Shown in pieces: positions 1 through 5,510 of a DNA stretch of 5,510 bases. The DNA lies in NCBI GenBank assembly GCA_003445035.1, contig DLVV01000043.1:1075-6584 (forward strand), read 5' to 3'. The notes below the pieces were generated by a model, which saw nothing but the letters and a program-made list of their open reading frames with translations, was not told the origin of the DNA and did not search any database. Origin of the DNA: Planctomycetaceae bacterium. Its GTDB lineage: Bacteria; Planctomycetota; Planctomycetia; Planctomycetales; Planctomycetaceae. The position numbers were made by a program, and so were the translations under genes. How positions within the stretch are numbered: position 1 is the first letter of the stretch; the number at the start of each line of letters is the position of its first letter.

Positions 1-503
1 GGCAGGTGCGGACCGTTGATCACCGCCGCAAAGTCATAACCCTGCCGGGCAGGGTGGTACCGGGGACCGTTACCGAGGTGCCACTTGCCGACATAGCCGG
101 TGGTGTAACCGGATGTCTTGAGCGCCTCGGCGATCGTCACCGTCGCCAGCGGCAGTGCCATCGTCGGCCGCGGCGTGATCACCCGTTCGAACGGCCGCCA
201 GTGACCGGGTATGAAATCGGTGATCCCGATCCGGGCCTGGTTCTGTCCCGACTGCAGGGCACAACGGGTCGGCGAACAGACCGCTCCGGAGGCGTAGAAA
301 TCGGTGAAGCGAAGACCCTGCGTGGCCAGGCGATCGATCCGGGGAGTTTCGACAAACCCGTTGCCGTAGCAGCCGATGTCCTTCCAGCCCAGGTCATCGA
401 CGAAGATCAGCACGATGTTCGGGCGGTCGGCCGCACGAACCGGGGATGGGGGCAGGATGGAGAGAAGACAGGCCGTGGCAACAACTGCGAGGGAACGAAG
501 CAT
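1..503 (-). CDS. Secreted formylglycine-dependent sulfatase (S1 family), N-terminal part, truncated by window edge
   Basis: Hydrolyses sulfate esters, most likely on a sulfated glycan, after export. The first 167 residues are visible; the C-terminal part lies beyond the left edge. A signal peptide covers about residues 1-24 (hydrophobic core AVVATACLLSIL, likely cleavage after VRA). RPNIVLIFVDDLGW (27-40) carries the paired metal-binding aspartates D36 and D37. C76-S-P-T-R80 is the C-x-P-x-R sulfatase signature, whose cysteine is converted to formylglycine. GYTTGYVGKWHLG (132-144) is the second sulfatase signature, with K140 and H142. The ATG at 503 is chosen because it gives a complete signal peptide and has GGGAG 11 bases upstream. 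It starts 27 bases after the stop of the beta-propeller gene on the same strand, so co-transcription is likely. One oddity: the usual T-G-R after the signature is S-G-Q (85-87). The family is certain; the substrate cannot be read from this part. Confidence 0.95.
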   Translation of the reverse strand, partial: MLRSLAVVATACLLSILPPSPVRAADRPNIVLIFVDDLGWKDIGCYGNGFVETPRIDRLATQGLRFTDFYASGAVCSPTRCALQSGQNQARIGITDFIPGHWRPFERVITPRPTMALPLATVTIAEALKTSGYTTGYVGKWHLGNGPRYHPARQGYDFAAVINGPHL

Positions 504-530
504 TCTGGTATCAACTCCCAGGGGCGTGCC

Positions 531-1868
531 TTACTTGCCGATGCAGTAGACGTGAGCGACGGTACGGATCAGCAACCGACCCTGGGCGATCGACGGGGTG
601 GCCAGGCAGAGTTCTCCCAGCGGGTTGGTCCGCTCGACCCGGAACTTGCCGTCAGCGGGGATCACGTGTGTCGTCCCGCGTTCGTCCAGGCAGAAGATCT
701 TGCCGTTGTAGGCCCACGGCGAGGAGGTGAACGAGGCTCCCCGGGGGAACCGCACCCGGTTGTGGATCAACTTGCCCGTCTCGGCGTCGTGGCACGTGGC
801 CATGCCGCGATCCAGCAGCGTGAAGTACCGACCCTTGTAGACGATCGGTGACGTGTTGTACGGCCCCATCTTCTGCAACGACCAGCGGATGTGTTCGTTG
901 GAAGTCTGGCCGGTCTTCAACGCGATGTTCCCTCGCCCTCCGGGGGCCACTGCGAACACCGGCCGCTTCTGGTCCTGGAAGTAACCGGAGGTGATGTAGA
1001 GCAGGCCATCGGCGACCAGCGGCGAGGGGATCGTCAGAACCGACATCCGGCCGTCAAAATGCCACAGCAAGTCGCCGTCCGGGGAATACGCCCGGTTTTC
1101 CTTCCGGCCGGCCACCACGATCTCGGTCCCGCCGGCGTGATTCCAGACGAACGGAGTCGCCCAGGTGCTCTTTTCGTCACGCTTGACCTTCCACCGCGAC
1201 TTCCCGGTGGCGCCGTCGAGGGCCTCGATGTAGGACGACTCGTGGTTGTCATAGACATAGATAACCTGGCCACCTTCGACCACCGGCGACGCGGCGGCTC
1301 CGTAACCGAACTGCGTCTTGCGGGGTGCGATGGCGTGAGTCCACAACAGCTTGCCACCGAGGTCGTAACAGTAAAGGCCCAGGTCACCGAAGAGTACGTA
1401 CAGACGCTTGCCGTCGGTCGTGGGCGTCTCGGCCGCGTAACTGCTCTTGGGATGCCGCGGCATCTTCGGCTTGCCTGAATGCGTCTCGTGCTTCCAGATC
1501 AGCTTCCCCGTCTTCAGGCTCAGGCAATAGACCATCCAGTGATGAATCGTGTCCGGCGGCACCGGACGCCCCCGACCCAGGTACAGTCCCGCCTTGGGCT
1601 TCTCGTAGTCGGCATCGCTGTGGACCGAAGAAACGAACACCCGGTCACCCCACACGATCGGGCTGCCCCAGCCCGATCCGGGAATCTCGGCCTTCCATTT
1701 CACGTTGGTCGTTTTGTTCCAGGTGTCGGGCAGTCGAGGGTCATCGGCCACCGCGCTGTTGGCATCGACCCCGCGGAACCGCGGCCAGTTCTCCTGGGCG
1801 GTGACCGAACCGAACATCATCGGGATCAGCAGACAGGCCAACAACAACGTGACACGAGGAGCAGACAT
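531..1868 (-). CDS. Secreted PQQ-binding-like beta-propeller repeat protein
   Basis: A 445-residue exported protein made almost entirely of beta-propeller repeats of the PQQ-like/BamB-like type. A signal peptide spans about residues 1-24 (core VTLLLACLLIPMMFG, likely cleavage after SVTA), followed by the N-W-P-R-F-R-G opening (27-33) common in planctomycete members. Blade-like units of the form SP-x-V-x-(D/G)G-x-(L/V)Y followed by D-x-x-TGK-x-x-W recur near residues 69-126, 149-176, 194-226, 238-269, 282-308, 339-368, 382-410 and 423-443, which suggests seven or eight blades. No heme motif (CxxCH) or clear quinoprotein dehydrogenase catalytic set is present, so enzymatic use of PQQ is not supported; a scaffold or binding role is equally likely. 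The ATG at 1868 is preferred over an in-frame ATG at 1994, because the latter would add 42 residues ahead of the signal peptide and overlap the upstream gene. GGAAA lies 8 bases before the chosen start. It sits 47 bases downstream of the arrestin-like gene and 27 bases upstream of the sulfatase. Confidence 0.9.
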   Translation of the reverse strand: MSAPRVTLLLACLLIPMMFGSVTAQENWPRFRGVDANSAVADDPRLPDTWNKTTNVKWKAEIPGSGWGSPIVWGDRVFVSSVHSDADYEKPKAGLYLGRGRPVPPDTIHHWMVYCLSLKTGKLIWKHETHSGKPKMPRHPKSSYAAETPTTDGKRLYVLFGDLGLYCYDLGGKLLWTHAIAPRKTQFGYGAAASPVVEGGQVIYVYDNHESSYIEALDGATGKSRWKVKRDEKSTWATPFVWNHAGGTEIVVAGRKENRAYSPDGDLLWHFDGRMSVLTIPSPLVADGLLYITSGYFQDQKRPVFAVAPGGRGNIALKTGQTSNEHIRWSLQKMGPYNTSPIVYKGRYFTLLDRGMATCHDAETGKLIHNRVRFPRGASFTSSPWAYNGKIFCLDERGTTHVIPADGKFRVERTNPLGELCLATPSIAQGRLLIRTVAHVYCIGK

Positions 1869-1915
1869 GGTGAGCGTTTCCGGTTCGAGTTGATTTGCGA
1901 CAGACGGAAGCCGGG

Positions 1916-3451
1916 TCACTGTCCCGTGACGTCGAGTGCCGAGATGCGATTGTAGAGCGAGTCCCATTTGGAGACCACGATTCGAGTCGGCCACTGCTCA
2001 CCACGCCCGAGACCGTCGACGGATCGGTCAGCGGGCGTCAGCACCTCGATCGCCTGTTCGGTCCCGCCAACGGTGCCCGTGACTGTCCATCCGTTTCGGT
2101 AGGCCTCGTCGGCGTCGGAACTGAACGTCGATGACACACGGTCGATCTCCACGGTGATGTCCAGCTCCCGGTCGGACCACGACTCGACAATTCTCTCCCG
2201 CTCGTCGCCGAACCTGTCGGCCGCCAGGATCTGTTCGATCAGGGGGAGTATCGGCGAGGATGCGGTGGTCGGCTCGGGAACATCAGCCGGCTCTGCTGCC
2301 GGCGGCGGCTCAGCGGCAAAGTCGGACGGGGCTTCGGCCACCACGGGATCTGGAGCCGCAACAACGGGATCGGGAGTTGACCGGACGGGGTCCGGAGTTG
2401 ACGCGACTGGCTCGGATGCCGCTTGTCTCGTTCCGTCGTCATCAAAGAACTCGGCAGGCAAGAACTGCACCGTTTGCTTATTCGTCCAGTCAGGAAACAC
2501 CGGGATATCGATTCGCACCTGGGCCGTCCACACGATGTCGTTGGAACCCTCGTCCAGGCTGTACGCTCGCGTCGGGCCCCACCCCGGTGAACCTTGGGGA
2601 AACGGAACGCTGTAGCTTTTCTCGAAGAGCTCGCCGGCGGTCAGTTGGGTAGCCGATTCGAGGCTGTGCACCTTTTCCAGGACCGTGTGTTTCCTGGTGG
2701 TCTTGTTGGTGCCGCTGCCGGCTGTTGCCGATTCCCGGCAGCGAAACTTCACCTCGATCCCGTTGATCTGGCAGGTCTTCTTCACCGTGAACTTCAGTTC
2801 CACCGGCCAGTCTTCGCCGGCACCGACCAGGAGGTGCGGTGTCTTCAGTTCCACCTCCCCCAAACGGCTGGCCAACATCTTTTTCCGAACCCAGATCCCC
2901 CCCAGGACCAACAGGACAATGGGCAGCAACCAGATAAAAGCCACCACCAACAACAGGAGCATGACGGCCACGAAACCGTAGAGGACCGTCTTGCATCCCG
3001 CGCCGAGTTGTGTCGGCGTCTCGGGCGTGAAATCGATGATCTCGTCCCGCTTCCCGGTCATCTCCGGAGGCCGCTCGCCCGGCACCAGGATGAACTCCTC
3101 CTCGTCCTTCGGGTCAAACGCCCACGGAACATCGACGGCGACTTTCACGTAATGGTCAACGTTGATGTGGTGGCCGTGGTAGGTCATCGGCTGACGGTCG
3201 GCGACGAACGAAAACGGAAACGTCATGGTTTGCCCGGCCGTCAACTGGCTCTTGTCGGCCAGCGTCTCACTGTGGTCACCACCGCCGTCGGTGTTGCCAT
3301 ACCCGTGTGTCTTCCAGTAGCTGGTCAAGTGGATCCCGTCGCTGGTGATGTCCTTGTTGACCTGGACGTGGACTTCGCCCGAAACCGTTTCACCACCGCG
3401 GTAGGTTCGATCGGGCCGGTCGAACTTGATCGATATATCACATTTAGACAT
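1916..3451 (-). CDS. Membrane protein with two arrestin-like beta-sandwich domains flanking a transmembrane hairpin
   Basis: A 511-residue protein of unknown function. Residues 1-125 look like an arrestin-N/Spo0M-type beta-sandwich: an F-D-R-P-x-x-x-Y-R-G-G-E-T-V-S-G-E-V pattern (10-27), then QLTAG (69-73), and a closing V-A-V-D-V-P-W strand (104-110). A 33-residue hydrophobic stretch (156-188) with P177 near its centre follows and ends in RKK; it is long enough for two short helices, so a hairpin is likely. Residues 198-334 repeat the sandwich pattern (AGEDWPVELKFTV, QLTAG at 269-273, VRIDIPVFPD). A Pro/Ala/Asp-rich linker (about 345-400) leads to a mixed domain (about 400-511) that I do not recognise; it contains an R-E-L-D-I-T-V-E-I-D strand and a terminal W-D-S-L-Y-N-R-I motif. 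No signal peptide is seen, so a hairpin would leave both sandwiches in the cytoplasm. The start overlaps the end of the ATPase gene by 8 bases, with AAGGACGGA 7 bases upstream. Arrestin homology is by pattern only; adaptor function is inferred. Confidence 0.85.
   Translation of the reverse strand: MSKCDISIKFDRPDRTYRGGETVSGEVHVQVNKDITSDGIHLTSYWKTHGYGNTDGGGDHSETLADKSQLTAGQTMTFPFSFVADRQPMTYHGHHINVDHYVKVAVDVPWAFDPKDEEEFILVPGERPPEMTGKRDEIIDFTPETPTQLGAGCKTVLYGFVAVMLLLLVVAFIWLLPIVLLVLGGIWVRKKMLASRLGEVELKTPHLLVGAGEDWPVELKFTVKKTCQINGIEVKFRCRESATAGSGTNKTTRKHTVLEKVHSLESATQLTAGELFEKSYSVPFPQGSPGWGPTRAYSLDEGSNDIVWTAQVRIDIPVFPDWTNKQTVQFLPAEFFDDDGTRQAASEPVASTPDPVRSTPDPVVAAPDPVVAEAPSDFAAEPPPAAEPADVPEPTTASSPILPLIEQILAADRFGDERERIVESWSDRELDITVEIDRVSSTFSSDADEAYRNGWTVTGTVGGTEQAIEVLTPADRSVDGLGRGEQWPTRIVVSKWDSLYNRISALDVTGQ
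2339..2401 (-). repeat. Three 21-base tandem units encoding a Pro-Asp-Pro-Val heptad in the linker
   Basis: Within the arrestin-like membrane protein, residues 351-371 read STPDPVR, STPDPVV, AAPDPVV: three imperfect 7-residue copies encoded by three consecutive 21-base units. The flanks (SEPVA before; EAPSDF, EPPPAAEPADVPEP after) continue the same proline and acidic bias. It is best read as an extended, flexible spacer between the second beta-sandwich and the C-terminal domain. Such units can vary in copy number between strains. Confidence 0.8.
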
Positions 3452-3977
3452 CGCGGATTCCGTCCTTCATGTCCTGGAATGTCATGTAGAGTTCGCACTG
3501 GATCCGGCGGACGTCGGGGCCAAACGTCTTTAGCATCCTTGCAGCCGTCTCGTGCCGTACGCTGGGCACCGGTCCCTTATCCCGTCGGACCCACTCGATC
3601 CGGCTGTTGAGAATCCGGGTCAACCGCGTGGGATTCATCCGATCGTCAACCGCCACGGTCCGCACCCGCCGTCCAGCACGTGCCAACTGGCGACCGAAAT
3701 CCCGGTGTGTTCCCAGTACCAGTGGAACATCCGAGAAAAACACCCGGTGCTGCTGCCACCGGGTCAGTCGCTGTGCCTCGTCAATCATCTGCGGATTCCC
3801 ATCGGGAACCTCAGCACGTTCTCCCTCGGGAATGTGCACATATGCGGCACCGGAAAACCGCGACCGGATGGCCAGCAGGTGAGTCGTCTTGCCGAACCCT
3901 TTTTCTCCGAGGAACTGGACAACCGAGCCCGGCTCGCGGAGAAACTCGTCGAATTCCTCCACTTCTACGTCCGCCAA
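3444..3977 (-). CDS. Small P-loop ATPase (AAA/ExeA-like), start uncertain
   Basis: A predicted cytoplasmic ATP-binding protein of 177 residues from the TTG at 3977. Walker A is G-E-K-G-F-G-K-T-T (24-32), with K30 and T31 as the nucleotide-binding pair. A Walker B-like strand is Q-M-I-D-E-A-Q-R-L (63-71), with D66 and E67. V-P-L-V-L-G-T-H-R-D (84-93) fits a sensor-1 strand. The rest is charged and probably helical (N-S-R-I-E-W-V-R-R; F-G-P-D-V-R-R-I), like the small C-terminal part of AAA modules. The layout resembles ExeA/TniB-like ATPases but is much shorter, and I cannot assign a named family. The stop TAA overlaps the ATG of the arrestin-like gene by 8 bases, so the two are probably translationally coupled and functionally linked. 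The TTG has GAGGAG 9 bases upstream. However, the frame is open upstream to a stop at 4125-4127 and encodes L-N-L-R-R-N-P-F-G-E just before it, so the true start may lie further upstream, at about 4031 (CTG) or at an ATC/ATT at 4067-4085. Confidence 0.8.
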   Translation of the reverse strand: MADVEVEEFDEFLREPGSVVQFLGEKGFGKTTHLLAIRSRFSGAAYVHIPEGERAEVPDGNPQMIDEAQRLTRWQQHRVFFSDVPLVLGTHRDFGRQLARAGRRVRTVAVDDRMNPTRLTRILNSRIEWVRRDKGPVPSVRHETAARMLKTFGPDVRRIQCELYMTFQDMKDGIRDV

Positions 3978-3986
3978 CGCGGTCCA

Positions 3987-3992
3987 CTCCTC
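3987..3992 (-). promoter_or_regulatory. Shine-Dalgarno-like GAGGAG ahead of the TTG start of the ATPase gene
   Basis: GAGGAG on the minus strand lies 9 bases before the TTG at 3977, which is good spacing for translation initiation. This is the main argument for the short form of the ATPase. The caveat is that these bases also read as Glu-Glu codons in the open frame that continues upstream, so the match could be coincidental. Confidence 0.4.
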
Positions 3993-4127
3993 GGCCGAGA
4001 ATTCCCCGAAGGGATTTCGACGGAGATTCAGGTGGGCAAACGGAAGCGTGTACGTGACGGCGGAGATGATCTCACCGGTTGCAATGAAAACGGACTGTTT
4101 CCAGCCAGATCCTACCGCGTCAGGTCA

Positions 4128-4258
4128 CCGACACAAGCAGCGCTGTTGCCGGTCGCCCCCCCGGGCCAGGCTGTTGCGATCGAACGCGATTCCGGTACCG
4201 TGCAGCGACCATGCCACGCTTGGACACCACGGACTGACAAGCCCCCGGAAACGTATCG
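4128..4258. other. Divergent intergenic region between ATPase operon and pectate lyase gene
   Basis: This roughly 130-base stretch is the only one not claimed by a gene, and it separates divergent transcription units, so promoters for both should lie here or just inside the ATPase upstream frame. I see no convincing -35/-10 pair in either direction. Visible features are a run of seven C (4156-4162) followed by GGG, and an 8-base palindrome CGGTACCG (4193-4200). Neither is strong enough to call an operator. GGAAA (4247-4251), 7 bases before the ATG at 4259, is the probable ribosome binding site of the lyase gene. Confidence 0.4.
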
Positions 4259-5510
4259 ATGACCCGCACACACTCCAACCACGCGATCCGACTGACCCTC
4301 CTGGCCGGACTCTTCGCCTGGAGTCCGATCATCTTCACCACGCCAGCCGGAGCAGCCGACAAACCCCTGGTCTTCGACAAGTCGATCGGGCACTTCAAGG
4401 ACCTCTCTTACGAGGCCCTGACCGACAGCGGGCTCACGACCGACCAGCAGCAACAGCTCTTCGGTGGCGAGACCGCCCATTACGGTCCCCTGGCAGACAA
4501 GCAACGCGCAACAAAACGCCAGGAACTCGAGGCTCTGCAGTCCCGGATCGACACGAAACTGGTCAGCCGCTGCGAGGCCGACATCCGCAAGTGGCTCGAC
4601 CAGCACGCCGGCACCGTACCGGCGGCCTACAAGGGCCGTGATATCCACCTGCTTCGCCAGGGGGCCGTCACCTACTTCCGGGCCTACGAGATCCTCGGTG
4701 ACCGCAAGTACCTGCAGGCCGGCCTGGCCCGCGCCAACGTGATCAAGAAGAACCAGTGGCCGAAGGGACACTGGCAGTGGGGCGACTTCGGCGAGGACTT
4801 CGTGCGGATCCAGGACGGGTACAACGACTGGCCCTTCTGGATCATGCTCTACGCTCACAAGGTCTCCGGTGAGAAGACGTACCTGGAATCGGCCCGTCGC
4901 TGCTGCGACATCCTGCTGACCATCCAGCGTCCCACCGGCGGTTGGCCCGACCAGTGGACCTTCAGTGGCCGCGGCACGCCCCACACCGGTGTGCGGCACG
5001 GCACGTCGTTCAACGACGGCGGCACCAACGCGCCACTGAAGATGATGGTGATGATGTACCACATCACCGGCGACACCCGGTACGTCGCCAAACTCGACAA
5101 GCTGGGTCCCTTCATCGCCAAATCGAACCTCGGCAAGGGCCGGGTCGTCGGTTGGAGCGAGCAGTACCTGGATGACGGCCGCCCGACACGTGCCAGGAGG
5201 TACGAGATCGAGTTGCCCTATCCGCGGGCGCTGACACGGGCCGTCGGCCCGATGCTGATCTGGCTGTACCTGATGACCGGTGACGAGGCGCACATCGGCC
5301 TGCTGAAAAAGGCCTACGCGTGGCAGGAGCAGATCCGCCGGAAAGAGCTCGAGCCGAAACAGATCGCGGCGTGGAAGCTGATGGCCGACAGTTGGGCCAG
5401 GGCGGGACGACCGATGCACTACCGGCCGGGCTGGCCCGACGCTTTCCTTCCCGACGGGACCAACTGGGGTCGGGTCACCGCCTTCAAGCTGATTCCCTGG
5501 TATCCGGTCA
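4259..5510 (+). CDS. Secreted pectate lyase-like protein (PL10 / PelA-like), 3' end beyond window
   Basis: Probably cleaves polygalacturonate or a related uronate polymer by beta-elimination outside the cytoplasm. The first 417 residues are visible and the frame is open at the right edge. A signal peptide spans about residues 1-33 (core LTLLAGLFAWSPIIF, likely cleavage after AGAA or AGA). A helical N-terminal region (45-125) is followed by alpha/alpha-barrel-like repeats: Y-F-R-A-Y-E-I-L-G-D-R-K-Y-L (139-152), the H-K-V-S-G-E-K-T-Y-L helix (200-209), and M-Y-H-I-T-G-D-T-R-Y-V (266-276). PL10-like hallmarks are P-T-G-G-W-P-D-Q-W (225-233), T-S-F-N-D-G-G-T-N-A (249-258), and G-W-S-E-Q-Y followed by R-P-T-R-A-R-R-Y-E (298-316), where the lyase active-site arginine and acidic residues are expected. 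The ATG at 4259 gives a complete signal peptide and has GGAAA 7 bases upstream. It is divergent from the minus-strand operon. Pectate lyase activity is inferred; the motifs diverge from the textbook QYPNGGWPQ form, so another alpha/alpha-barrel uronate lyase remains possible. Confidence 0.85.
   Translation, partial: MTRTHSNHAIRLTLLAGLFAWSPIIFTTPAGAADKPLVFDKSIGHFKDLSYEALTDSGLTTDQQQQLFGGETAHYGPLADKQRATKRQELEALQSRIDTKLVSRCEADIRKWLDQHAGTVPAAYKGRDIHLLRQGAVTYFRAYEILGDRKYLQAGLARANVIKKNQWPKGHWQWGDFGEDFVRIQDGYNDWPFWIMLYAHKVSGEKTYLESARRCCDILLTIQRPTGGWPDQWTFSGRGTPHTGVRHGTSFNDGGTNAPLKMMVMMYHITGDTRYVAKLDKLGPFIAKSNLGKGRVVGWSEQYLDDGRPTRARRYEIELPYPRALTRAVGPMLIWLYLMTGDEAHIGLLKKAYAWQEQIRRKELEPKQIAAWKLMADSWARAGRPMHYRPGWPDAFLPDGTNWGRVTAFKLIPWYPV

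Noticed and set aside
6..851. Plus-strand open frame across the sulfatase and the end of the beta-propeller gene
   Set aside because: It spans two real minus-strand genes and the gap between them, and its translation is arginine- and glycine-rich without any recognisable motif.
1869..1994. Upstream in-frame ATG at 1994 that would extend the beta-propeller protein by 42 residues
   Set aside because: It would place a polar stretch before a clear signal peptide and overlap the end of the arrestin-like gene by 79 bases. The ATG at 1868 gives a normal secreted protein with GGAAA upstream.
2594..3610. Plus-strand open frame of 338 codons across the arrestin-like and ATPase genes
   Set aside because: It is antisense to two overlapping genes that carry membrane and Walker motifs. 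The translation has no coherent domain and crosses the gene junction.
4193..4200. Palindrome CGGTACCG as an operator
   Set aside because: It is only 8 bases, occurs once in the intergenic region, and has no extended dyad symmetry around it.
4171..4201. Possible plus-strand promoter TTGCGA, 16-base spacer, TACCGT ahead of the lyase gene
   Set aside because: Both hexamers are poor matches to the sigma-70 consensus, and such matches are expected by chance in a region this size.
4112..5419. Long open frame of about 435 codons on the minus strand, antisense to the pectate-lyase-like gene
   Set aside because: The plus strand here encodes a signal peptide and recognisable lyase motifs. The antisense frame shows no domain-like pattern and is explained by high GC at third codon positions, which suppresses stops on the opposite strand.

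Overview
This is a GC-rich bacterial window. Its gene content fits a Planctomycetota (Planctomycetes) genome, probably a polysaccharide-degrading and possibly marine or aquatic one. That is an inference from family composition: a secreted formylglycine sulfatase, a secreted PQQ-like beta-propeller protein opening with a W-P-x-F-R-G motif, and a secreted pectate-lyase-like protein. These families are characteristically expanded in that phylum. There is no rRNA or other phylogenetic marker to confirm it.

Layout. Positions 1 to about 4030 hold four genes on the minus strand, read right to left in this order: a small P-loop ATPase (stop at 3444), a membrane protein with two arrestin-like beta-sandwich domains (3451-1916), a secreted beta-propeller protein (1868-531), and a sulfatase that starts at 503 and runs off the left edge. 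The first two overlap by 8 bases, and the later gaps are 47 and 27 bases, so all four could be one transcription unit. Divergently, a pectate lyase (PL10-like) gene starts at 4259 on the plus strand and runs off the right edge. The roughly 130 bases between 4128 and 4258 are the only real intergenic stretch and must hold any promoters for both directions.

How the genes may work together. Sulfatase, propeller and lyase are all predicted to be exported and suit breakdown of an acidic, possibly sulfated, polysaccharide outside the cytoplasm. The ATPase and arrestin-like membrane protein are different. They are translationally overlapping, show no enzymatic link to sugar breakdown, and look like a two-component ATPase plus membrane adaptor unit of unknown role. 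This pair is the least explained and most interesting part of the window.

The N-terminus of the ATPase is uncertain. A TTG at 3977 has a good ribosome binding site, but the same frame stays open upstream to 4127 and encodes a plausible conserved-looking L-R-R-N-P-F-G-E stretch with no ATG, GTG or TTG in frame before it. No RNA genes, mobile elements, CRISPR arrays or convincing terminators were seen.
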